Assembly (NCBI RefSeq): GCF_002443255.2
Contig: NW_019211454.1
Span: 62,726,671 to 62,790,670 of the forward strand
DNA length: 64,000 bases
Direction of reading: 5' to 3'
DNA from: Varroa destructor
Lineage: Eukaryota; Arthropoda; Arachnida; Mesostigmata; Varroidae
Positions 38,810-51,000 of the stretch are shown here, piece after piece. Position numbers and translations under genes: made by a program. Position 1 is the first letter of the stretch; every line of letters starts with the position of its first letter. Below the pieces are notes generated by a model. That model saw nothing but the letters and a program-made list of their open reading frames with translations. It was not told where the DNA came from and made no database searches.

Positions 38810-41215
38810 ACCTGGGACGTCTGAATACTTTGTCATCAATAAAAACGTCATTGTCATCATCGAAATGGGAAAATGGCCATCCATCTAACCGAGATCCATG
38901 GCAAAAAGGACAGACGAAAGATGGAGGCTATAATTGGGTCAAGAGAACAGGGCGAATACGGAACGGATGTTAGAAGAGAAATAATAAATGAACTACATAA
39001 ATATCTTACCCGACTCAAGTGATGAATATTTTTCTGGTCGATTCACCTTCTCTTCATTACCCTTCTTTTCTCTTCCATATCCGCGCTCCAGTCCTTTAGA
39101 CTCGTAGTCGATGGAACGAGCTGGAGCCTACTTAGCTCTAACGGCGACAGATTTTTCGGCGGTAAGAGTGAGCCAAGCCATCAGGCAAAGCACCAACGTT
39201 AGATAGTAACGGTGGTAGCAAGATCATCCCATCATTGTCATTGCTGTTGCAGTGCAGACGATCAGCCGAGGCCGTCGGTAACGACGTTAACTATGTCAAT
39301 GGCAGGTGTCAGAGACTGTTATTAGCAGCAAACAGAAAAAGTACGCGCAAAAGTAATAGTTGGGAATGGCAGGGCGAAGGGGCAAACTCTTGAAGGACGC
39401 AAGGAGAGGTGAGCGGGAGAGCGAAGACGACCCGGGAAGAATGAGATGTAGTCAAACTCTTGCCAGATCTCAGCAAAATGAAGTAAGCGTTGCACATACG
39501 ATACAAAACCAGGCAAAGCAGGTAAGAGACAATGGTGGACGTGCAAATGAAATAACCAAACTGGAAGGGCACATGGCTGGTGTACGCTAAGTTACATCAT
39601 GAAAGACTTCTATTTTTATAACTGAAACCTATTCTATATTAGGCAGATGTAACAGACTCTTGTTTCTGCGACGTGTAATACCATAATGCTGTAATTCGTT
39701 GTTCGAGGTCGTTATTGACGTTTTCTTTTGTAATGGCGTGATGTTATTCTTTGCGGATTATTACGACTGCGTTTGCTGTTATCAGAGCATGACTCTCATG
39801 TCACCTAGCTCCTGTTGTATCTAAGATCGAATAAAGTTTTTTACAGACTAAGCATGCACAATACGTATTTGTAACAGAGGGATCATATGTTTTTGTATAA
39901 GTTTGTCAAAGACTTGACTCATCTAATGTCGTGACGTTAACTTTTTATTCATATCACATCCAAAAGGGCACTAACCGACAAATTATTGGTGTTATATAGC
40001 CAGAACATATCAAACTGCGCATGTACTCTCGCACTATATTATCTGTGTACATGTTGGTAATATTGTGTGTTCTTACATAACTATCGTTTATTGTGGAGTC
40101 TCTCGTTTATTGGGTCTGTTCGCGCATACTTGTAATGGTAGGACATAGCTCACTGAACAGGGTCATTGCCGTCTTCCCTGCAACAGCAAAGTTTCGTACC
40201 TTGACCTTTTCACAAGCTCGATTTGCAGGATTTCTCCTTTGCACGGCCTCTTCGATTTTCCCACGTCTAACACTTCTTACTCAAGTCCAATGTTCTACGT
40301 ACTATGTACTACGCTCGCAGCTAACGCTTAGAACAACTGAGATATCCGTCTGCCATAGTTAGGTTTTTCTTTCCTCAGTGTGCGCTTTTTTTCTTCAGCA
40401 GAGTTAGCTGCGTTTTAGGTGAGCTTCATGGTAGAGCGAAAGATGCCAGGGGCCCGGTTGTACACTGGAGTTGGAGTAGTGGAAGCCATCTGTATCTCCA
40501 CTGCAGGCCACTTCGTTCGGGGTTAGTAGCGTCATCAGGCTGCTCCTACAGTTGCTGCTTTAGCTAGTATTACTCCTAGAAGGAAACGCCAGTCCGTCAA
40601 TGAAATGAGGCCAACCGGAGAAAAAGCCGTAGAAGAAAGCGAACCAGCGCAGCTAGATTACGTTTATAGAGACGGAGCATATGTGCTCTTTGATGACAGC
40701 ATCCGTCGACAAAGCAGAACATACCTCTCCGCGGACTAGGAATAAAAGAGCTTGGCGGGAATAGCGCTTACGGCTTACCCTTCAGCTTTTTCGCCTGTAA
40801 AAGACGTTTCACATTTGGAGTTCGAAAGCTACAGCATATCACTCTGTCGTTACTTTTTCTAGTATTTGGGGCGAACTAGACTATTCCACGGCATGCGACC
40901 AGGTGGTGACCCAGCTTATGCGCATCCTTTTATAACTCTCACTTTTATCTTCTGTATTGTGGGCATCATTAGATAAAGGCATGCCGGCATCTCGTGCGCG
41001 TAGGAGAAGGCAGAGGCTTACAGGTGATGGTTATTACAGGTGGTAAATAGAGATTAATGGCCGATCTGACTGCAATTTAATGAATGGTGAGCCAATCGAT
41101 TAGTGGGCCGCTTTGATCAGCCCGATGCCACTACTATACAAAGACCATAGCAAAATGATGCCAGCATACTTAGTTACGAGCAACAAAAACGGACTAGTAT
41201 GATGCAATTGTCCTG

Positions 41216-41866
41216 TCAAGTGGTTCGATGACGTTTGCTATCAAAGGAGAGAGAAAGGAATACCGGGGCAAACAGAGGCCACCGTTTTATAGAAACGGTC
41301 GTGGAAAATTGCTTGTTCCCTGGCGGAGAAATAAGATGAGCGATAAAGCAGGTAGATGAGTATGCAATCGTCACCACAATTTTCATCGTCACCTCCGCGT
41401 ACTGCCTCACACCTATTTCATATGTTTCCCACGGTAGAACGCTACCGCTGACCGCTCTTTTTGTAGTGTCGGCTGCTTGGCTATCCTCTTTGCGCCGACA
41501 TACAAGTGTTGGCGGTACGACATCTGCGTATGTAACGCCTTCGAACGGTATATGGAGCACCATAGGCGCATTATGTTTTATCTGGTTCATCGAAATAAAG
41601 TTTGTACATAGCCTACGTATAATAGGTTGAGCCTTTAAAGGTGAGAAAGATGAAAAACAGGGGAAAGTAAATGACCTAGTTAGGACTCCTAGTCCTTTTT
41701 TCCAGGGGCTGGGAAACGAGTCGAAGTTTTGGCTTCTTTGTGCTGGCCTGTTATTTGTGGCGAACGTTGCAAGGCATAAAGCAAGTAATGCAGCAAACGC
41801 TAGACGAACAAGCCTGTCTGACAAGTGAAAATGAAGCATCAACGCTGTCACTGAGTAAAAAGACAA
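41216..41866 (-). other. Longest single open frame (216 codons), minus strand in intron 1; unsupported as a gene
   Basis: The frame starts with ATG, and a second Met (residue 10) opens a hydrophobic stretch, LVRLAFAALLALCLATFA, that resembles a signal peptide. The remainder has no recognisable domain, few Gly or Asp, and no repeated motif. A frame of this length is only mildly unusual for a 64-kb window (roughly 0.2 expected from stop frequency). It could be a nested gene for a secreted protein or chance. Confidence 0.15.
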
Positions 41867-42268
41867 ACATGGTTGATGTCGTAGTCGTCGCCGCTCAGCT
41901 TGTCCTTTAAGGTCAAATCAACCTTGTGAATAGGAAACAACGCTAGAGAATACACGTAGCAAGCATGCATAGCTATAAGGAAAAAAGGTAATGGAAAGAA
42001 AAAATACGAGGCAACGATGATACAACACATTACTTGGTAAGGCCGATTGAACTCGTATATTGAGACAAGGTTACAGAGAACAGAATAAGCGTCGCTAATT
42101 AAATAAATACTACTAAATCTTTCAAGTTTTAGGGCTCAGCTTACCGTAAGTTATAACATCAGACGGTTACAATAAAACTTTCGGTTTGTAATAACATATA
42201 CGTGATATCGACACTGCATTGTCAATATCCGTCCAGTGATATGGATCCAGATGGCGCCATAGAATAAC

Positions 42269-42340
42269 TATATATATATATATATATATATATAGTATAT
42301 ATATATATAGTATATATATATATATACAATATATAATATA
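42269..42340. repeat. Long TA-rich self-complementary repeat
   Basis: A (TA)n tract interrupted by two TAG breaks, then AATATATAATATAAG. The whole block can fold back on itself and is probably unstable in length. It lies about 0.6 kb before the candidate nested peptide gene. Confidence 0.85.
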
Positions 42341-42960
42341 AGAACAGATTATAAATTCTGCTTGCAGGACTTACCAAAAAAAAACGACTACTAAAAGACG
42401 GTTGCATCGAACATTATCCCAACAAGGGAACTATTAATAATCAAGAACGGAGATATGGAGAGTTCTACAGATTTCAGGTTTCTATGCTCCTTATTTATTT
42501 CTGTGTCACATATTCCACTTGTAACTAGCATCTTGGGGAGTAGAGAAAGTATCTAGTGCTAAATGAGGCTTCTAGAAAGATTACACCCAGTGTGACTTCG
42601 GTTTGGGGTCTCGCTCCTCCTCAACACATTAGCAATTTGAAATCCTCCCTTGTATGAAGAATAGGAAGGACGAGAGCTGGATATTGACATGTAAGGTTGT
42701 CATGTCAGAACCAAGTTTGTACGGAAAAAGGCGCCGTTGCTTTGGGTTCGTTCAATCGGCCCACAAGTCCTAGTTGTTTTGCCTTGCACCGCCGTCGGTT
42801 CCGGTGCCTGCCATGGTCTGCTTGACGGCAGAAGGGTTCCTAACACTGCAGTTATCCAGGGCACACTTTGTTGACAGTGAAGCTGGTTCTGCAGTTTTAG
42901 GTGCTTCTTTTTCCTTAAACCTCTTCTTAGTTTTCTACTCTCGGCTGGACCTGGCTCAAG

Positions 42961-43182
42961 ATGAGGCGGTACGCTATACTCTTTCTCTTGCCAATCTCTA
43001 TTGCTGTTGAAACCCAGCCGTTCATTCGCTCTTCGGCCTTGAACGCCGCCGACGCTGATTTCTTCCCTCGATCATCTGGACAGTTTGGAAAGGATAAAGA
43101 CCTAGCTACTGACTTGAACATTCCTGATCTCGTCGGCAACGTCGTATTCCCACGACCTCTCGCCGATCCTTTCATGCATTAA
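42961..43182 (+). CDS. Candidate nested gene: 73-residue putative secreted peptide
   Basis: The frame opens MRRYAILFLLPISIAVETQ: two Arg, a hydrophobic core, then a polar region with small residues, a good signal-peptide shape. The mature part would be about 53 residues, without cysteine, acidic-rich in the middle, with the C-terminal region NVVFPRPLADPFMH. It ends at TAA 43180-43182. GC and codon composition look more coding-like than flanking intron. It sits in intron 1 of the receptor gene on the same strand, so it would need its own promoter or act as an alternative exon; no strong donor exists inside it. I do not recognise the family, and no dibasic-flanked amidated neuropeptide is evident. 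The minus strand is also open over much of it, which lowers confidence. Confidence 0.33.
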   Translation: MRRYAILFLLPISIAVETQPFIRSSALNAADADFFPRSSGQFGKDKDLATDLNIPDLVGNVVFPRPLADPFMH

Positions 43183-46100
43183 AACACGAATGCAGAAACC
43201 GACATAATGCTAGCAAGAGGGATGGAGGAGCTAACTCGATTTCACCCCAAGGGAAAGGCCGTCTCGCTCTCTTCGAAGAAACTCCATCGCCTCACAATCA
43301 CCTCTTGGGGGAAAGCTATTATGCGTATTACGAATTATGGACTTTTTTCGCCTTCTTCTGAGCACTTCTGAGGTAGAAACTGTAGAAAAAAAGACGACGG
43401 AAAGTAGCGAGACGGAGCGACTAAAAGTACGGAATAAAGGCAAAATAAGTGAAGCGCACCATTCATCGTTGTTTTTTCGTGCTTGCAAATTACGTCACGA
43501 TCCTTCTGGCAACACCGACACCAGCTTTTTGACGACTTGGCGGTAATACGTCTGGCTGATTCAACGCGACTGGTAAACGTTGCTGAGACCTAATACCATG
43601 CAGTCTGATATAACAATGATTCACAAGGACGTTCCCCGTCGATCGAGGAGGTTTGCTGATGTTGATCGCTGTCGCCTACACTTTGTTGTTTCCTGGATCA
43701 TAAAGGAAAAAAAACGTAGAAAAAAGGAACACGGATGTAAACAAAGACTTTACACAAACAAGTCAAGGAATTATTTTATTACTCAATTGTGAGAAACATA
43801 CATTAGGCAGCGATGTATACGAAGCATTGATTATGCCACATCAACGCTATGAAAAGAACACAGCATCACTCTATCTGTAATACATGCAGAAATGATGTAC
43901 TGCGCATTAAGGAACACCAACCGAGTTCAGTGCAAGAAAAAAAATAGGCAACGGGGACCCGGATAGCTTTTCAACTCTCGTTAGTGATTTGCGTAATTTC
44001 GGAAAAGTTTGCGGGACTACACGCCACTAGTAGTAGCAGGCTATAATCTTACTAGAGAAAAAGCTACAATTACTACGATAGCAGCCAATAAAAGTCTAGT
44101 TATGTCCAGGTACAGACCTGGATGCACCAACAGCCTAAAGAGAAAGCAACGAAACCCAGCTGCAAGTGAAATTGCATATATAATGTAATAGGCATCAAGT
44201 ATACGTCGATCAGCATCCCAGCTAGGCTACCCAGTAAAGTAATATTGATAGTATAAAAACTATGCCTCATTTTTCTATAGACACAGATCAATGACGTCTA
44301 GGTGGCGAAGGCCAATATTGGTTAGATTAAGCTCTATCCGGCGCTCGAACACACACGCACGCATTCACGCGTATACAACCAGTAAAATGCACGTACAACA
44401 ATGCAGTCGGCAATCCCGAAGGGCCCAAGAGATTCTGCAGCGAGGGCTTCCAAACGAGACAAGAGGATCAGAGGGCAAGGGATCTACAGCGTGGCCGGCT
44501 TTTTCTGCGTTGCTCTCCAGCTGAGCTTAGCCTGGGGGCATGTTCTCTATTAGCCCCACAAATACGATGAGGTTTGCCACAACAACGGCGAGAGGATTTA
44601 CTTATCCCATATTGTCTGCCTGGTCACTGAAGGAAGACGCATCGCTAGGCGATAGTAACGAAGCTTCGAAGCAACATCGTTCCCGTATGCCAATAGCCAG
44701 TTGGCTTGCCACTGAAAAAACTCTTTATAATCGCCACTATTGTCACAGTGAACAGAAATGTTACTTTATATGTGGGCTTTTTCTTATTATTTTTAATGTT
44801 ATCATTATTTATCGGAAGCCTGTTTATCCGAATCACAACAAATTAAAGCCGCTCGCTACTAAACTTACATTCCTACGAGAAATCCTGCTCTGGATACGAG
44901 CACAAAGAGAAGCCGGATGTTCTGCATAGATATGCAAGTGGATACACATTAAAAGTTAAGGTAAGCTCTCCATAATCCTGGTAAGGATTACGAGCTTAAA
45001 CCTTGCTAGCGTCCAAATGATACGCTATAATGTTAACGCATAAAGTATCTTTAGGGTAATGTCTTTATTGAACAGAAACATGTTGTCCTGAAGAAAATGA
45101 ATACGAAAGTACATGTAATAAGGAGAGTTTGTTTGAGGATACAGTAATTCCTGGGACGCGCTGCTTTTTTATGGCAGTTTTTCAGGTCAACATGTCGTGA
45201 AGACCGGATAGAACGGTTGCGAATGTACAATCGCGTTAATTTGAATCAGTTCTACGAAGTTACCTAGAAAAGTTCTCTTTTGGATCGAGATATACTCGAA
45301 TGCAGAGGAAACGGTAATTTTATATATAAGTATATACGAGTTGTAGTGTGAAAACTATAAATCTGTTTACTCAGGTTTTTACTTGTGATCATTTGTTCGA
45401 TTGAATCTAGGTAGTAAAATATTTTTACAAAGATGCCACACTTTACCCGGAAAAGGGCACAAAACTCGTTGTAACTTGACTTGAGACGGTGCCTACATAT
45501 AGATATAGCTAGAAATATAGTTAGTAACATAATTCTAGATGCACTCATTTTGAGGAAATTACTTCGGAAGCCCGTCCATATCCTGGCTTACGTTTTGGTA
45601 CAGTCTTTTTGTTTGTTTCTTGATCTGGCAGCATAAAATGATCATATTTATTTTGCCGCCAGGCACAAGCATAGACGTATGTGAACACGTTTTGCACATG
45701 CCCTAGACAAGCAATCAGACAATCCTACAACTATTTTGCTCCTGATCGCGGTCGGATGCTACATGCTTTTACATCAAGTACGAAGAAACATTTATATTAC
45801 ATGTAAAAGGAATTGATAATACACATATAGACTGCATCTCTAGTTGATCGACAATATGAAAAGACGCCTAAAACGTCCAGACGAACCGTTCGAAGCAGAT
45901 ACATTAGCATGTGTAATATAAATATCGTATGGCCAGAATTTATCTTTTCGTCGGTATAGTGATGCATTTTACCTGCGGCGTATAGATATCAGCTGTGCGT
46001 GCCTTAATGAGGTCTTGGGTTGATTGCGGTGCTTAATTGTGTTATACACTTACATGGGTCCTAGGTACCAATAAGTATCTAATCGTTAGCTACGCTACGT

Positions 46101-46344
46101 GATCGATTTAGCAAACGAGCTTTAAGACGCCTCATGCTTTGGTCCTGTACAATACAATATCTGAATAATAATAACCCAAATGGCATCCTCTGTTCCGATC
46201 GGGTGCTACTATGCGCTTATAGTATAAACACATAGATACCCTCAAGGATAATAAGCTCGCTTTTTTTTCAACGAGACGTATCGTCGCTACTTAGTTAATT
46301 AGAAATATGTGTGGCTAAATAACTCAAGTTGTTCTATAGTCTAT

Positions 46345-46365
46345 CCACAGCGCCGGGTGCTGTGG
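46345..46365. repeat. Stem-loop, GC-rich, followed by TA tract
   Basis: CCACAGC and GCTGTGG pair as a 7-bp stem. Inner G-T and C-G pairs can extend it to nine pairs with a 3-nt loop. An AT-rich run follows at 46371-46394. It lies in intron 1, about 1.4 kb before exon 2. Confidence 0.6.
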
Positions 46366-47726
46366 TACGGTATTATATATTATATTATATAATAATGGTA
46401 GTAATATTAGTAACCTTTATTGACACCGTGTGTAACATAACCTAAAGAAATACTGGTTTGAGGCGATAGGTAACGAACAACAGTATTAAGTAACAGATAA
46501 ATTTTTACGCGTTCATTGTCACTCTCTACGACCTTCACTCATTTTTCACTGTTTCTTCAGAGCTTGTTCAGCTCACTGTCATATGACTACCAACTTCATT
46601 TGTTAGTGATGGAAGGGAATGGTAACCGTTTGGCGCGAGGTTTGAAAAATACAGTGAGCACAAAAGGACTTACGAGTGAAGCTCTCGAAAGGCGATGTTA
46701 ACGACCTTTAGCACGTGGATTTAGCATTGTTATAAGGTGATGTATCGGTCTTTTCTGTCGGAGAGTCTCATTTACATATTGTAAGCAGATTGATGATATA
46801 GTTCTCTTTTTTGAAGCGATTTTCAGTACCAAAGGATTCATCCAGTCCTACCAAACGCAAATTATAATCTTCTTAGAATGGAAATCTAGCTTAACTGTAG
46901 GTTTAAACATACACTTGGGAGCTATTCATTTCTTTCTCTGTCTCATCTTAACGCAAACATGCCATTTTTCGTAAGCCGTAACAATTCCGTGTGGAGACCC
47001 ATAATGTGTGGCTCTGTGCTGTTCTATGCTGACAGAGATGTTCGAAGAGGATAAGAACTGTATTTTCTTGCGCTCTCTGCTAAGTTTATGTACCACCCAA
47101 ACTCCACAATTTTTGAAAATCCCATTGATTTAAAGTAGACGCCAATAATCTGCAGTTCAGTTTCTTGGCCGAACCTCGATTTTTCTTTACGACTTGTATT
47201 CGTTTAGGAATAGTTTTCAAGGGATCCCCGATCTCAATGGCCGACTGAATCAGGATGCATCCCTTAGTTCTAAAATGGCATTATTTAACTACGGAAACAG
47301 CTTTGAGCGGTGTTTTAAAGTGTGAAGTCTATATGTAGCCGACACAAGTGTTCTGACCTCCTTAGGCAGATTTTTGGCCTCGAAAAAGGCCAAATAGGAT
47401 GGCCGTCGAGAAGGTTTTTCTTTCCACCAGAAACGTTCGCCTTTGGACGAGCATGAAGAGAGAAGGTAAATAAAATATTTAAAAAAAAATACCCACCTGA
47501 AAAACCATCTTGATAGTTTACAGATATTTGCTAGTCAGCTCAAATTATCACTCAGTAGCAATTAGACTAACGACAGAAGCAGTGGCCACCTGCGACAATG
47601 ATTATTAGTAATAATTTTAACTTTATTACATCGATAACTTTACTACAACAATTTATTTCAATTTTAAAAATTCGTTAACTTGAACGGATCACAACTGTTG
47701 ACATTGTGTCTTGTTTTAAATTACAG

Positions 47727-48074
47727 CATCAATCGTATACTGGGCGGTAGTTCGAGGAAAAGTGGCGCTGCCGTGCAATATCGAACCGCCAGCGGCCGGT
47801 GACGAAGTCGTTCTTGTATTGTGGTACAAAGATGATAGTCCTGCACCCGTGTTTACGTTAGACGCACGTCGGGGTGATTTGGAACGAGCTCGTCACATAG
47901 ATAGGACGGCGCAGTCCGATCAGTTAGCAAGTCGAGCATACTTTAATATGGCAAACAAGCCGGCTTTCCTCCAGCTGGATCCCGTTCAAGAGGAAGACGC
48001 GGGCGAGTTCCGTTGTAGAGTCGATTTCAAACGAAGCCGCTCGATCAACACTGTCATCAGTCTACGGGTAGTAG
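47727..48074 (+). CDS. side-like: Exon 2: Ig domain 1
   Basis: Acceptor TTAAATTACAG; donor G/GTAAGC; phase 1 at both ends. It encodes residues 49-164, the whole first Ig (V-type) domain. Core residues: Cys65 in ALPCNIEP, Trp81 in LWYKDDS, Cys145 in EFRCRVDF, with the EEDAGEF turn before the last cysteine. LWYKDDS, the APVFTLDAR strand, RAYF and CRVDF are the features that separate Side proteins from other Ig receptors; in flies the N-terminal Ig domains make the Beat contact. Intron 2 (48075-54639, 6.6 kb) follows. Confidence 0.93.
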
Positions 48075-51000
48075 GTAAGCTTCGCTGCAAAAGCCATAAT
48101 AGACGCAGTAGAAATGTATTTATATATCATCTACAAATGTATGTCTCTATATATATATGCATCGCAGCAAAAACGTAAAACCAATACTGCTTTCTCCTAT
48201 TGTTACAGGCGACCAATCCGTTAAAATGACATAGTAAAGTCTAACAAATGTTTGTTTTTATCTAACCGCTTATAGAATCATTCATATCCTTTCGACATAT
48301 CTCGTGTCAGTTACGATTGTAAACATTAGCTCAATAAGCATTTGTGTTTCATGGGCATCACTTTATTGCAAATAAATGTTATCGGGATGTCAGTTAAGAT
48401 AAATGTTTCCGTATAATACTGTTCTTATACATTGTTTCAAATGGCTGGCTCCAGACACGAAATGAAGTGCCTCCACAGTTGATTTTGAATTGGAATTACC
48501 ACATGTCTTCGATGACAAGCACGTTATCACCACACCATCCCATCTTGCGGAATTAGTTACGTTTTTTCCTGTCGAAAGCTGAATCTTGCTTCCTAAGCGC
48601 GTACTAACAAGAACACGGTCCATTGAAGTACAATCTTCGTGTGAATTGTTCTATCAATTTATTTTATCTTCTTCAATATATGAAAACTGAAGTTGGGCAA
48701 ATAGAACAACAACGGGAATAAGCGTATTCGGTGCCATCCCAAAACAGCGATTGTAGTACTGAATCTAAATATGGAGGTCGATATCGTATTCTGCTAGACT
48801 CTTTAGAATTATACCTCAACGTTTACTGAGCTCGTCTGCGAGAAATGTGTTTATACACGCCGAACCGTGTAATATTGCGGAACGGCTGTGCTTCCATCGA
48901 TAAACAATTATACATTCTATAAAAAGTTTATTATCAAAATGAATGCGTTTTATGCTAAGAACTGCGAGCTCGAACTACTGTTAGATTAGGCCTACAGGGT
49001 TATCTCGCATTACCAGCCCGGGTTGCACAGGTACTTGCTTTGTATATACCTCCAATGTTGAGATAAAGGAATCGCATGAAGTTAATCGTTTAGCTTATTA
49101 ACAAATGGAAAGATTACTTCATCACTCTGCCTATAGAATTGAGGCATGACGTATTATCGCTGTAGCTTGTTATGAAGCCGAAGATGTCTAGAACGTCGTA
49201 GTCTGAACATGCCTTATTAAAAGAAGCACACTAAATATTTCGGCGTCTCTTTCCTAACTGACAGCTTTGTGCTCTGTCAGCAGTTTACTCAGCTGCAACA
49301 GCTCGTAGGCGGCCTAGCAAGGATGCTGATGATGAAAAAGATTTTTTGCGGTACCTTTTACTTCGTCGATGAAAGCGACTTTATTCACTGTCATTTTGCT
49401 GTAGGAACGGAACCGCCGAAACCTTCGATGTGCAATGCCAGGCCCTCAAATGTACTAATGCATCCAACGAGCAACAAATGGCTTCTCTACGGTCATACAT
49501 ACTTTTCCTCGTATACATTTGTTGTTTGTCCTTGTCATTCTTTCCGTCTGCCTGATTCTCAGTGTACAGTCACAGTCTACTCAGATGTGTCTTCCCTAGA
49601 TCTGCCGTTCACTTTGTTGTCTCTCTTCTTGCGTCGTTTACTTTCTATTACGACCAAGGCCAGCAGATGGTCCCCAGATATTGTGGCTGGTGGTTGCACT
49701 ATGTAGAATACAACCTTAACGAACCCTGCAATATGTGATCCCATACGACTGCGCTATCGCTAGCGCCGTTACCATATTGAGTAAAAACCTGGATATGCTT
49801 TTGTTTTTCTCTCTCGTTTCGACGTATCAACAGTAATATGGTCAGTAGGATCGGCACGTTTTTGTTTTTGTGGCTAGTTTTCGCTGGAGGAAGACTGAGA
49901 AACAAGGCCCCGAACGTTCGTTGGTGGCCGTTCGTTCATGCGCTTGTATTCGTGTTTCGCTCCCTCTCCCTTACTGTTTTTTTCTTTTTACGTTCGTAAT
50001 GTTGGCAACCGTGAACTGAAAGCAACGCCTGGATGCGAGGTAGAGGCAGCCCGCTGTGTTAGCTCTGGCCAGCTTTTTGCGAATAGGACTTCTGTTCTCT
50101 TTTCCTCCATTGTGGTTCCGTTTCATAACCACTTCAAAGCGACATTTTTCGCTTTCTTCTCACTTGGACCACCCGAATCCCCCCCTGCTCCTTCCGCTGG
50201 CAAGCAAAAGCTGGCCCGCTGCGACGGTGACAGCGATAGCCCGCTCTGAAGTTTCTCCATCGTTAGCTCATATTCACTCATTTCTCTTTCTTGCTTTTAT
50301 ACACACATGCAAACACAGGGTAGTTTTCGACCCTTTTCCGCATCATTACCCAACCATCTCTCACTTTCCCCATTACACAAATAGACGCACACACGTCTAT
50401 ATATATACAGACATACAATTAAATAGACCGAAAAGGAAAAAGAGTGGAGGGATTTTCTTCCTAACCAGCCATTCACTTCCGTGAACGTTCTCCTGCCAAT
50501 TTCCTTACGCATTTTTCTTACCATCAGTAGGTAACTACGAAAAGGATGGGACTGTGGAAGAAACCCTAGGATGGCAATCATGCTCCATTGTCGACAAAGT
50601 GTGCTGTCCCGCCGGCACCAGTGAAATCTTCAGACAGAAGGTGTTCTCCTTCTTAATAACACCAGGGTAGCTAACAGTCCCTGGCCCATCTTTACACTGG
50701 AAACTACCGCCTGCAGCAACGTTACCTCGTTTTCGCATGTTACCAAGATCCTTTGTCATTAGGTGGAAGTAGACAGACAATTTCGTACTGTGGGCCTTTG
50801 TTTGTTACCACGGTAACGTTGTCGTTTTATTGGACCTACATTCAACGGTTAGGTGATTCTCTTCAGCCGCTCCATTTGAATTCTACTTGGAGACGCCTGC
50901 GTTGGCTTATCAGGCAGAAACGGTATCTGGAACATTTAGCATAATTTGTGAGGAGAAGGAACAGAAAAAAGGTAGATACTTCCACGTGTTGCTCTTAGCA

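Larger units (their letters stand above)
22547..47726 (+). other. Intron 1 (about 25.2 kb)
   Basis: Bounded by GTAGGT and TTAAATTACAG. It is AT-rich overall with islands of higher GC near 33.8-34.9, 39.0-39.5, 40.4-40.7 and 42.7-43.5 kb. It contains candidate recursive-splice sites (30362, and weaker 33256 and 33351), a candidate nested secreted-peptide gene, long TA and CA repeats and several chance open frames. No further Ig-type exon was recognised on either strand. A very long first intron after the signal-peptide exon is common in large neuronal receptor genes and often holds enhancers, but none can be proved here. Confidence 0.65.

Noticed and set aside
38432..38884. 150-codon minus-strand frame in intron 1
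   Set aside because: No domain, no signal peptide, no splice logic; length within chance for the window.
50056..50484. 142-codon plus-strand frame in intron 2
   Set aside because: It follows a CT-rich strand bias (Pro, Ser, Phe, Leu excess), with no motif and a second overlapping frame open.
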